From the NCBI GenBank assembly GCA_963692955.1, contig OY843587.1, positions 2,542,001 to 2,606,000 on the forward strand: 64,000 bases of DNA. Direction: 5' to 3'. A program made the position numbers and the translations under genes. The notes under the pieces are model-generated. The model was not told where the DNA came from, searched no databases, and was given only the letters and a program-made list of their open reading frames with translations. How positions within the stretch are numbered: position 1 is the first letter of the stretch; every line of letters starts with the position of its first letter. This DNA comes from UBA5158 sp963692955. Its GTDB lineage: Bacteria > Pseudomonadota > Gammaproteobacteria > DSM-16500. Positions 1-7,588 of this stretch are shown one piece after another.

Positions 1-1
1 C

Positions 2-727
2 GCACATATCACTTGGCCGGCGGTGTCTATTTTTGACGGTGGCAGCTTCACGAAAAAGCAGCAAGAAATTTTCGGCCATAAAAAAATTGAAAATCTTTGG
101 CTGCCATTTTTTTGCGTCTCATGTAATCTCACCAAAAGCATTCCCGTCGTGCACAGCCGCGGCGAATTATGGAAAAAAATCCGCGCCAGCACCGCCGTGC
201 CAGGCATTTTCCCGCCGGTCGTGATGCATGGACAATTACATTTAGACGGCGGTATCGTCAATAACTTACCTACCGACTTAATGAAGAAATTTTCCAGCAG
301 CATCGGCACGTCCATCGCGGTGGAATTAATTCATGTGACGCAAGAAGCAAAAGACTACAACTTCCCGCCCATCTTGCCGCTTATCCCCACGATTTTATCG
401 AAACTAGGTTGGGGTTATAAAGACTATAAATTTCCAAGCTTCGTCGATACCTTTTTAAAATCATTATTAGCGGGTTCATCCGTCAAACAAAACGAAAACG
501 CCCTAGCCGCGGACATACTAATCAGCCCAACGCTATCCCATTACGATTTGCTGCGCGTGACGTCAAAGCAGCAAAAAGAATTAATTAAGGTCGGCCATAA
601 AGCCACGCTAGAAACATTAAAAAGTCCTAAAAAACGCAAAGAAAACCGCCTCGATCATAAAGTTTCTATACACAGCAAAACAACAACGCGCAAAACCAAA
701 TTGCATGACAAGACAAAAACCGATTAA
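2..727 (+). CDS. NTE-family patatin-like phospholipase, C-terminal part (5' end outside window)
   Basis: The reading frame is open from the first bases, so the gene starts upstream of the window; the GTG at 23 is internal. The visible 241 residues match the C-terminal half of neuropathy-target-esterase-like patatins: a WLPFFCVSCNLT stretch, a VHSRGELWKKIRAS stretch, and then LDGGIVNNLPTD, whose DGG holds the catalytic Asp of the Ser/Asp dyad. The Ser motif (GxSxG) lies upstream and cannot be seen. Members hydrolyse (lyso)phospholipids. The last 30 residues are Lys/Arg-rich. Substrate and location are not determined by what is visible. Confidence 0.85.
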   Translation, partial: AHITWPAVSIFDGGSFTKKQQEIFGHKKIENLWLPFFCVSCNLTKSIPVVHSRGELWKKIRASTAVPGIFPPVVMHGQLHLDGGIVNNLPTDLMKKFSSSIGTSIAVELIHVTQEAKDYNFPPILPLIPTILSKLGWGYKDYKFPSFVDTFLKSLLAGSSVKQNENALAADILISPTLSHYDLLRVTSKQQKELIKVGHKATLETLKSPKKRKENRLDHKVSIHSKTTTRKTKLHDKTKTD

Positions 728-757
728 TTTTCTTTAAAACCCAATGGAGTTAGCAAA

Positions 758-1327
758 ATGAAAACTATTTTCAAAACCTTATTAGCAACAGTAATTTTAG
801 GCTTCTCAAGTATCAGCGTGGCCGCTGACACTTACGTACTAGACCCAGGACATACATTTGTTTTATGGCACATCAACCACTTTGGCTTTTCCAACCCGAC
901 CGGCAAATGGATGGCGAACGGCACTTTAATCCTCGATGAAAAAGACCCAAAGAATAGTAAAGTAGACGTACTCATCCCCTTAGCAAACTTAACCACTGGC
1001 ATTCCCAAACTAGACACGCACCTAAACAGCAAAGATTTTTTTGACGTCACCACCTATCCCAGCGCGAAATTCGTCAGCAACAAAGTAGAAGTCACCGGCC
1101 AAACCGCAAAAGTGTACGGCACCCTAACCCTACACGGCGTTTCCAAACCCGTCGTCCTAGACGTCACCCTAAATAAAATCGGCATCAGCCCCATCACCAA
1201 CAAAAAAACCGCCGGCTTTAGCGCCAAGACCCAAGTAAAAAGATCTGACTTCGGCATTAACAAATATCTCCCAGGCTTAGGCGATGACGTAACAATAGAA
1301 ATAGAAGCAGAAGGCGCGACCGGATAG
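758..1327 (+). CDS. YceI-family periplasmic lipocalin-like protein
   Basis: 189 aa with a clear Sec signal peptide ending near AVAA at residue 23. The mature part has the YceI pattern: YVLDPGHTFVLWHINHFG at its start, a central DVTTYPSAKFVSNKVE segment, LTLHGVSKPV, and a C-terminal KRSDFGI element. YceI proteins are periplasmic beta-barrels that bind polyisoprenoid-type lipids. GGAG lies 8 nt before the ATG. It stands alone downstream of the patatin gene, with 30 bp between them. The precise ligand is unknown. Confidence 0.93.
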   Translation: MKTIFKTLLATVILGFSSISVAADTYVLDPGHTFVLWHINHFGFSNPTGKWMANGTLILDEKDPKNSKVDVLIPLANLTTGIPKLDTHLNSKDFFDVTTYPSAKFVSNKVEVTGQTAKVYGTLTLHGVSKPVVLDVTLNKIGISPITNKKTAGFSAKTQVKRSDFGINKYLPGLGDDVTIEIEAEGATG

Positions 1328-1336
1328 TTTTTTAAA

Positions 1337-1367
1337 AAAATAAAAAAGATTTTAAATTTTTTATTTT
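1337..1367. terminator. A/T-only inverted repeat after yceI, possible terminator
   Basis: An 11-bp perfect A/T stem (1337-1347 with 1357-1367) around a 9-nt loop, starting 10 bp after the YceI stop. It has no GC clamp, so it is a weak candidate; it could also be plain A+T-rich spacer. Confidence 0.3.
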
Positions 1368-1394
1368 ATTAAGTTAAAAAATATTTCCTTTTCG

Positions 1395-1497
1395 CTATCC
1401 CGAGTCAGAAAACGTTGATCGTCGAGAACCGCAGCGCAGCATACATCAGTATGCGAGCAGCGGATCGCAGAGGATCAGCGTTTTATGGCCGGGATAG
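1395..1497. repeat. 103-nt imperfect inverted repeat
   Basis: The ends CTATCCCG (1395-1402) and CGGGATAG (1490-1497) are exact complements. Inside, AAAACGTTGATC (1409-1420) pairs with GATCAGCGTTTT (1473-1484) with a single G-U, and GCATAC/GTATGC closes the ATCA tip. The form is that of a dispersed palindromic element or a large hairpin between two convergent genes. No second copy was found in this window, so repeat status is inferred from shape only. Confidence 0.55.
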
Positions 1498-1513
1498 TAG
1501 AAAACAAAATAGG

Positions 1514-1661
1514 TAAAGCAGGAAGTGATCGAGGTGCCAATTAATTGACAAGTGGAAGTCTTAGCGAGGCTTTAGGCGTCCCAACCTAAGGGATGCACAC
1601 CGTCTCGAGCCGCTGACCGCCTAGTAGTAACTCATAGGGCAACGATTCACGTCCTGCTTTA
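1514..1661 (+). ncRNA. Candidate structured small RNA, family not recognised
   Basis: A 10-bp closing stem joins TAAAGCAGGA (1514-1523) to TCCTGCTTTA (1652-1661) and continues inward with GTGA/TCAC and TCG/CGA. Inside, GGTG (1533-1536)/CACC (1598-1601) encloses two hairpins: AAGTCT/AGGCTT (1556-1572) and GCGTCCC/GGGATGC (1576-1596). A further arm pairs CCTA with TAGG (1620-1638). Both internal hairpins need a G-U pair that exists only if the plus strand is transcribed. The flanking genes converge, so this would be an independent transcript. It does not match 6S, tmRNA, RNase P or SRP RNA motifs that I know. Confidence 0.45.
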
Positions 1662-1709
1662 TAATAAGCATACTCATTCTCAAGCGTATTGCAAACAAAA
1701 TTTCGGCGA

Positions 1710-3047
1710 TCAACGACTTGCTTTTTTCTCTGCAAAGCGGGGAAAAGCACGATTTATTTCACCGCTGCCCGTAGTGCGTTGATCCGACAAACTAATATCC
1801 GTTAAACTACTCGCGACAATATTTGCGATCGCGCGCCGGTCGAACATGATTTGATTTATGCTAGTGGGGGTAGGGTGTGTGCGGCTAGTTAAAATAATAA
1901 TATAAGTTTGTGTGACGGGATCAATCCATATAGACGTGCCTGTGTAACCCGTGTGGCCATAAGAACGTATCGGAAAAAATAAACCGCGCGCTGTGTAATT
2001 AGAATCTATGTCCCAACCTAAACCACGCGTTTCTGAAATCGCCGCTGGCGATTGCAGCGTCGTCATTTTCGTCACGGTGAGCGGACCGAGTAAATAGCCC
2101 GGCCGGGTTTTCGCATGCGACAATCTGCCATTATCCAGCAAGCACTGCGCATACAATCCTAAATCACTCGCGTCGGAAAAAACGCCGGCGTTACCCGCCA
2201 CCCCATCCATCGCATTCGAACTGGCGTCATGCACTTGTGCCCAACGTAATTGTTTTTCGATAATTTCCGTCGGCGCGATGCGATCTTTTAATTGCGCGGA
2301 TGGGCGGAACACCGTGTCAGTCATTTTTAACGGCTTAAAAATATTTTCGTAAGCATATCTATCTAATGTCTTTCCCGACAACATTTCCACCAAATAACCC
2401 AGCACTAAAAAATTCACGTCGCTGTAAGAAAAAGTCGTGCCCGGGGGATTATTTAATTTTAAATTTATAATTTGTTGTAGCGCCGCGCGCTCGCCATGCC
2501 AAGACGGATGATTATTGGGATGCAAGGGATCCGTGATATCCGGTTTCAAACCAGACGTGTGCGTTAGCAATTGCCGGATGGTCACTTCTGATTTGCCGTG
2601 CGCCGCGAACGCCGGCCAATAACGCGCGACGGGCGCGTCTAAATCTAATTTGTCATGTTCGATTAATTGCATGATCGCGGGCGTGGTCACCACGACTTTC
2701 GTCAACGAGGCGATGTCAAAAATCGTATCGTAATGCATAGGCGCAATGTTTGGCTCTACACGCCGGTTGCCGAACACGCCGCGGTAAATAGTATTGCCGC
2801 GATGCCGAACTAGAATCACCGCGCCCGGATACATCCCCGCGGCGATAGATTTTTCAACGCGCGTGGTAATTTCGTTTAATAATTTAGTGCGCACGCCAGC
2901 GGTAACAGGGATCGTCACTTCACGCGTGCCAGGAGGAAAATGCCGCACTGCCGTCGTCGCGCCAGCGTCAGTAAAATTCACGCTGGCAAGACAGGCAATT
3001 AATAGCAGAGTTTTTTTCAGAGTAATGGCTTTCGGCGTTTTATGCAT
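1710..3047 (-). CDS. Beta-lactamase-fold serine hydrolase (class C / PBP4B-like)
   Basis: 445 aa with an N-terminal hydrophobic signal segment (about residues 10-30), so probably periplasmic. It carries the serine beta-lactamase/transpeptidase triad of motifs: S114-L-T-K117 (SxxK, nucleophile Ser), Y208-S-D210 in place of YxN, and H365-T-G in place of KTG. The GHTGYTGTSIWIDP block is typical of the esterase/PBP4B (YfeW)-type branch rather than true AmpC. A role in peptidoglycan turnover or ester hydrolysis is likely; real beta-lactam resistance is not implied. Its ATG overlaps the end of the upstream kinase gene by 8 bp, so the two are co-transcribed. Confidence 0.85.
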   Translation of the reverse strand: MHKTPKAITLKKTLLLIACLASVNFTDAGATTAVRHFPPGTREVTIPVTAGVRTKLLNEITTRVEKSIAAGMYPGAVILVRHRGNTIYRGVFGNRRVEPNIAPMHYDTIFDIASLTKVVVTTPAIMQLIEHDKLDLDAPVARYWPAFAAHGKSEVTIRQLLTHTSGLKPDITDPLHPNNHPSWHGERAALQQIINLKLNNPPGTTFSYSDVNFLVLGYLVEMLSGKTLDRYAYENIFKPLKMTDTVFRPSAQLKDRIAPTEIIEKQLRWAQVHDASSNAMDGVAGNAGVFSDASDLGLYAQCLLDNGRLSHAKTRPGYLLGPLTVTKMTTLQSPAAISETRGLGWDIDSNYTARGLFFPIRSYGHTGYTGTSIWIDPVTQTYIIILTSRTHPTPTSINQIMFDRRAIANIVASSLTDISLSDQRTTGSGEINRAFPRFAEKKASR

Positions 3048-4047
3048 ACACAGCTTGTGTATCCAACAACTGCGCGACTTCAGCGATTTCCGCTTCGTCT
3101 AAACGCGGGCCGAATTTCGCCACTACTTTGGACGCGGCGAAACTGGCTAAGTTACCCGCTTCTAAATGATTAAACCCGAAAGTAAGGCCATAAATATAAG
3201 CGCCGGCGAAGACGTCACCCGCGCCCACGGTATCCACCACTATGGTTTTGTGCGCGTTGATATGCAGATAATCTTTACCGTTAAAAATCACGGCACCTTG
3301 ACCGCCTAACGTGATGACGAAATTTTTCGCGTAACGTTTTAAATATTCTTTCGCGACATTCATGTCGGTGGTGTCCGCGAATAACAAGGCTTCGTCTTCA
3401 TTACAAAATAATAAATCCACCGGTTCACTGAGTAACGCATTCAAACCGTCGCGAAAATAACGCACCATGTTAGGGTCTGACAAGGTCAGCGCGGTTTTCA
3501 CATGATGTTTACGCGCCATTTTTACCGCTTCGATAGCGGCGACTGACGCGGTCGGGGACGCGACTAAATACCCTTCGATATAAAGGTATTCAGCGTTCAT
3601 CAACGCGGTTTCGGATAATTCTTGGGTGGAGAATTCATACGTCACGCCCAAAAATGTATTCATCGTGCGGTCCGCGTCGGGCGTGACTAAGACGATACAT
3701 TTGCCGGTGACGCCAGTGCGTTCGGATTCATGTAAATTTGTGTGTATGCCTTGCTTAAGTAAATTACGATAGAAAAAATCGCCGGATTCATCAGCGCCGA
3801 CTTTGCAAGAATAAAAAGTTTTCGCGCCCAATTGCTGCAGTGTGAACAACGTGTTGGCGGCGGAACCACCACACGCTTTAAGATGTTTGATACCGTCCAA
3901 TTCTTCTAACAACCGGTGATGTGTCGCCTCATCGATGAGAGTCATCGCACCTTTGGTTATTTGCATGCGTTTTATGGTTTCTTCGCTGACTTCGAAATCG
4001 ATATCGAGTAAAGCATTGCCTATTCCGTATACTTGGAATTGTTTCAT
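3040..4047 (-). CDS. PfkB-family (adenosine-kinase-like) sugar/nucleoside kinase
   Basis: 335 aa ribokinase-fold kinase. The first PfkB signature region has GG at 60-61 (ACGGSAANTL), the substrate lid side. The second signature is D272-TVGAG-D278, whose last Asp is the catalytic base and whose GAG forms the anion hole. The N-terminal VYGIGNALLDID and the overall length resemble adenosine-kinase-like PfkB proteins of many proteobacteria, which phosphorylate nucleosides or sugars with ATP in the cytoplasm. The exact substrate cannot be fixed from sequence. It is the first gene of a two-gene unit with the serine hydrolase. Confidence 0.88.
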   Translation of the reverse strand: MKQFQVYGIGNALLDIDFEVSEETIKRMQITKGAMTLIDEATHHRLLEELDGIKHLKACGGSAANTLFTLQQLGAKTFYSCKVGADESGDFFYRNLLKQGIHTNLHESERTGVTGKCIVLVTPDADRTMNTFLGVTYEFSTQELSETALMNAEYLYIEGYLVASPTASVAAIEAVKMARKHHVKTALTLSDPNMVRYFRDGLNALLSEPVDLLFCNEDEALLFADTTDMNVAKEYLKRYAKNFVITLGGQGAVIFNGKDYLHINAHKTIVVDTVGAGDVFAGAYIYGLTFGFNHLEAGNLASFAASKVVAKFGPRLDEAEIAEVAQLLDTQAVYA

Positions 4048-4145
4048 TAGGATGACATCCTGCCAAAAGACTACTATTTTACTCGCAGGACGGTATCATG
4101 CAAGTTGTTCTCATCAAAACCCGCTGACAAATAGAGGTAGTGTTT

Positions 4146-5015
4146 ATGCCTGTTAAAATAAAAACAGACCACCCTTTTTTTCATGACCCGGCCAAAATCA
4201 CGCAAACTGTCGCCGATTTTTGGGACAAAATTAGCGAAGGCTGGCATACCGTATGGGGGCCGCATATTCACCACGGCTATTATGAGCATGATAAAAAACT
4301 AACCCCTCTAGAAGCCCAGGAAAATCTCTTACACCACTTGACGGATAATTTAACGCTACCCGCCGGCGCTGACATTTTAGATGTCGGCTGCGGCATGGGC
4401 GGCAGCAGTTTATATCTCGCGAAAAAATATCACGCGCAGGTGTTGGGTGTGACCTTGAGTGAAAAACAATTGCAAATCGCCCGCCAAAAAGCCCAGTCGG
4501 AAAATTTATCCTCTGTCGCGTTCAGAATTGAAAACGCCTTGTCGTTACGCAGCATCGCCAATGAATCGGTGGATTGCGTGTGGTCGCTAGAAAGCTGCGA
4601 ACAATTTTATGATAAAAATTCTTTTTTAAAAAATGCTTACCGCGTGTTGAAACCCGGCGGCAAACTTATGCTAGCGACCTGGTGTTCCGACCGTGAAGCC
4701 TATGAAAATTCCGCGGCGCGCGCTTACCAAAAACTTTGTATCGCCTTCGACGTACCGTACATGCCGACGCTACAGCATTATGAAATGTTGCTCGCGGAAC
4801 AGCAATTCACGCTGCAGTCGGCGGCCGATTGGACCGCATATGTGGAAAAGAGTTGGAATATAGGCTTATCGTTAGCGAACGCGCAGTCATTCATAACATT
4901 ATTAAAACTAGGCGGCTTACGTGGCTTGCGATTTGTAAAACAATTGAAGTTGATGAAGAATGCGTTTGCGCTGGGAAGAGTAAGATACGGTGTGTTTTAT
5001 GCGACGAAACAATGA
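4146..5015 (+). CDS. SAM-dependent class I methyltransferase (UbiE/tocopherol-methyltransferase-like)
   Basis: 289 aa. The ATG at 4146 is chosen because GAGGT lies 7 nt before it; the GTG at 4140 is too close to that site. SAM-binding motif I is D79-VGCGMGG, followed by the acidic-loop segment GVTLSEKQL and a CVWSLESCEQF motif. An N-terminal GPHIHHGYYE element is shared with the gamma-tocopherol / sarcosine-glycine type of small-molecule methyltransferases. The acceptor is unknown. It is divergent from the kinase gene (98 bp between starts) and convergent with the cold-shock gene. Confidence 0.82.
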   Translation: MPVKIKTDHPFFHDPAKITQTVADFWDKISEGWHTVWGPHIHHGYYEHDKKLTPLEAQENLLHHLTDNLTLPAGADILDVGCGMGGSSLYLAKKYHAQVLGVTLSEKQLQIARQKAQSENLSSVAFRIENALSLRSIANESVDCVWSLESCEQFYDKNSFLKNAYRVLKPGGKLMLATWCSDREAYENSAARAYQKLCIAFDVPYMPTLQHYEMLLAEQQFTLQSAADWTAYVEKSWNIGLSLANAQSFITLLKLGGLRGLRFVKQLKLMKNAFALGRVRYGVFYATKQ

Positions 5016-5074
5016 GGCTAAAAAATCTAGTGAAGCGGCCAAATAGTCCGCCCCACTAAACTCAACTATAGGCG

Positions 5075-5287
5075 TTACTCTACAACTGTAACATCTTCTG
5101 CTTGAAGACCTTTTTGTCCTTGCGTGACAGCAAATTCAACGCGCTGCCCTTCAACTAAAGAACGATATCCATCGCCTGTGATCGCTTTAAAGTGAACGAA
5201 TACATCGCCGCCTTGTTCGCGTTCAATAAAACCAAAACCTTTTTCATTGTTGAACCACTTAACGGTTCCTTTTTCACGTGCTGCCAT
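5075..5287 (-). CDS. csp: Cold-shock domain protein (CspA family)
   Basis: 70 aa, one cold-shock OB-fold. RNP1 is KGFGFIER (residues 16-23) and RNP2 is DVFVHF (28-33), the two nucleic-acid-binding strands. Such proteins bind single-stranded RNA/DNA and act as RNA chaperones. AAGG lies about 10 nt before the ATG. The 205 bp upstream to the next gene could carry a long 5' leader as in cspA, but no cold box was recognised. Monocistronic. Confidence 0.97.
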   Translation of the reverse strand: MAAREKGTVKWFNNEKGFGFIEREQGGDVFVHFKAITGDGYRSLVEGQRVEFAVTQGQKGLQAEDVTVVE

Positions 5288-5429
5288 AACGAATTAACCT
5301 TCAATTAAATTTAAAAAAAACGCCGCGATAATGTGTTTCACCCTTCCGAGTAAAACAACTTCTCGTAGCGACTGGAGTAATTTACCAGAAAATAAAGAAA
5401 CAGTCAGTTAGATAATGCAGAAAAGCGAA

Positions 5430-5459
5430 TAAAAGACCATTTTTTTAGCATAAATGACC
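5430..5459 (-). terminator. Probable rho-independent terminator of the Gly/Tyr-rich protein gene
   Basis: Read on the minus strand, GGTCATTT (5459-5452) pairs with AAATGGTC (5442-5435), using two G-U pairs, and is followed by TTTTATT. It lies 33 bp after the stop of the minus-strand gene at 5493. Confidence 0.5.
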
Positions 5460-5492
5460 GTTTTAAACGCTTTTAGCTCATAAGACTGTCTG

Positions 5493-6011
5493 TTAACGAC
5501 CCCAATTGCCGTCGCCATGGTGTCCACCATGGTTATAACCGCCGTGATTGTAGCCGTGATTGTAGCCGCGTTCGTAACCGTGACCATAGCGAGGACCGTA
5601 ACCAGGGCCATAACCGCCGCGGTGATACCAACCTTCGTTATGCCAAACCACACCGTATTCTGGGCCGCCATATTGCGCCCAATGACTTGGCCGCCAAGCC
5701 CATGGGCCGCGGCAAATCCCATTGTGGAAATAAGAACATTGCCAAAAACCGCCTACCCAGACACCACCATAAGGTGAATCCACATATTCACACACGCGAT
5801 GCGCGTGAATGTAGTAGCCATTGTCATAACCGGAAGGCACCGTGTAACACTGTTCAAAGCCGCCCGGCGGTGACACCACGACTTGCGGCGCCGGTACCGG
5901 CACATTCACATAAACTCCCACGCCGACGCCAGCCAGTGCCGGTACAGCGAGGCATAACGTTCCCATTGCGATGAAAATTAAAAAAAACTTTTTTAGTAAA
6001 GATGACTGCAT
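5493..6011 (-). CDS. Exported Gly/Tyr/His-rich protein of unknown function
   Basis: 172 aa. The ATG at 6011 is preferred over the GTG at 6026 because GGAG sits 9 nt before it and the signal peptide (residues 1-27, ending PALA) then starts correctly. The mature part has a short VPVPAPQVVV linker, a Trp/Tyr-rich middle with Cys at 55, 74, 92 and 100 (two possible disulfides), and a tail from about 130 made of GY/GH steps such as YGPGYGPRYGHGY. The tail could bind metal or surfaces, but this is only inferred. No family recognised. Confidence 0.75.
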   Translation of the reverse strand: MQSSLLKKFFLIFIAMGTLCLAVPALAGVGVGVYVNVPVPAPQVVVSPPGGFEQCYTVPSGYDNGYYIHAHRVCEYVDSPYGGVWVGGFWQCSYFHNGICRGPWAWRPSHWAQYGGPEYGVVWHNEGWYHRGGYGPGYGPRYGHGYERGYNHGYNHGGYNHGGHHGDGNWGR

Positions 6012-6046
6012 AACATGGTTCTCCACTCTTTTTTTGAAAGATTTAT

Positions 6047-7564
6047 TTAAACAGCATTATCTAAAACAATCGCATCCCAGCCACCGCCTAACGCTTTAAT
6101 TAAGCCGACGGCGGATGACATACTTAAGTACTGGACATCGGCGGCGCTTTTCGTCGCGTTGAGCGCGTTGATTTGCGCCGTCAATACCGCAGAGAAATTC
6201 ACGGTACCAGCCTTATACTGATTTAGCACGATTTTTAATGCTAGATTCGCGTCGGCGGCGGCTTTCTTTTGCACGATTTCTTGTTGTTTCAAAATGCGTA
6301 ACGACGCCAAATTGTCTTCTACGTCTTGAAACGCGGCCAAGACGGTTTGCCGGTATGACGCGACATCGGCGCGGTACGTCGCGCGCGCGGCGGCGACGGT
6401 CGCGGCGCGTAAACCACCGTCATAAATTGTTTGCGCCAACTGCGTCCCCAACGACCAACTCAAATCAGGAATCGAAAACCAATGCGCGAAGCCGGGGTTG
6501 GTCACGTTGCCGCTCGCCGATAATGTTAGCGTAGGAAAATACGCTGAAATCGCTACACCAATCTGCGCGTTAGCAGCAGCCATTGAACGTTCCGACTGCG
6601 CGATGTCGGGACGTCTTTCTAATAATTGCGATGGTATGCTCAAGGGAATCGGCGGCGGCTTTACCTCCGCTACCCGCCGTAGAATAGAAAAATTCTCCGG
6701 CGGCGCGCCGATCAACACCGCGATCGCGTGTTCGTAAGTCGCGCGATTAATGCCATTGTTAATTGCTAAGGCTTGGGCGGCTTCCAATTGCGAACGCGCT
6801 TGCACGATATCACTTTCCGCAGCGGTGCCAGCGCTATATTCATTTTGCGTGAGGTTTAAAATATTTTTATCCGCTTTCACGGTGTCATCTAGAATTTTTT
6901 GATCGGTATCGACGCCGCGTAATTCAAAATAATATTGCGCGAGTGAGGCTTGCGCGGACAATTGCGTGACCGCGACTAACGCGGCACTGGATTGCGCGGC
7001 GGAAGCGTCCGCTTCCACGGTGCGGCGGGTCAAGCCCCAAATGTCGGGCTCCCAAGTGCCGTTCAATAACAGTGAGTGCGTCGTGCTGGGATTACCGTTA
7101 CTCGTACCGACCGATGCCACACCGGAAGAAGTCGCCGTCGAACTGCCGGTGGAAGAATCGGTGCCTGACGATGTGGGATTTAAAATCGACGTCGAAGTGA
7201 AACTACCACCGGAACCCGCGCCGGTTTTTTGCCGGTTTAACGCGGCGGAGCCGGTAATCGTCGGGAAATAACTCGCGCGCGCTTCATCGACTAAATAACC
7301 GGCGGCTTGATAATTCGCGATCGCGTTCGCTAAATTTTGATTGGCGTGATTGAGTTGGTTTTCCAACGCGTTCAACTGCGGGTCATGAAACACATGCCAC
7401 CACGGGCCGCGCCGGCACGCGTCTTTCGGCTTCGCGATCTTCCAACCTTTGGTGGCTTCTTTATATTTAGTCGGCACTTGCACCGCCGGACGTTTGTAGT
7501 CGGGGCCGACGTTGCAGCCGTTTAACACTATTATGCTCACTAAAATTAAAACGCGTATACGCAT
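6047..7564 (-). CDS. RND outer-membrane factor lipoprotein (NodT/OprM type)
   Basis: 505 aa from the ATG at 7564 (GAGG upstream; the TTG at 7579 is rejected). Lipobox LNGC with acylated Cys17, then GPDYKRP, the standard start of NodT-family efflux lipoproteins. Two OEP repeats follow, with the second begun by DIAQSERSMAAANAQIGVAISAYFPTL-type helix and strand segments. This protein forms the TolC-like exit duct for the pump encoded just upstream in the same operon. Residues about 114-162 are an unusual Ser/Thr/Gly-rich insertion where the first barrel hairpin should be, giving a long extracellular loop. Confidence 0.92.
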   Translation of the reverse strand: MRIRVLILVSIIVLNGCNVGPDYKRPAVQVPTKYKEATKGWKIAKPKDACRRGPWWHVFHDPQLNALENQLNHANQNLANAIANYQAAGYLVDEARASYFPTITGSAALNRQKTGAGSGGSFTSTSILNPTSSGTDSSTGSSTATSSGVASVGTSNGNPSTTHSLLLNGTWEPDIWGLTRRTVEADASAAQSSAALVAVTQLSAQASLAQYYFELRGVDTDQKILDDTVKADKNILNLTQNEYSAGTAAESDIVQARSQLEAAQALAINNGINRATYEHAIAVLIGAPPENFSILRRVAEVKPPPIPLSIPSQLLERRPDIAQSERSMAAANAQIGVAISAYFPTLTLSASGNVTNPGFAHWFSIPDLSWSLGTQLAQTIYDGGLRAATVAAARATYRADVASYRQTVLAAFQDVEDNLASLRILKQQEIVQKKAAADANLALKIVLNQYKAGTVNFSAVLTAQINALNATKSAADVQYLSMSSAVGLIKALGGGWDAIVLDNAV

Positions 7565-7588
7565 TTTTCTTTTCCTCAACTATTGGCC

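Noticed and set aside
1514..1661. 6S RNA, tmRNA, RNase P or SRP RNA as identity of the structured region
   Set aside because: The long closing stem recalls 6S RNA, but the conserved sequence motifs of all four families are absent.
1710..3047. AmpC beta-lactamase resistance gene
   Set aside because: The KTG motif is HTG and the surrounding block fits the esterase/PBP4B-like branch; calling resistance is not supported.
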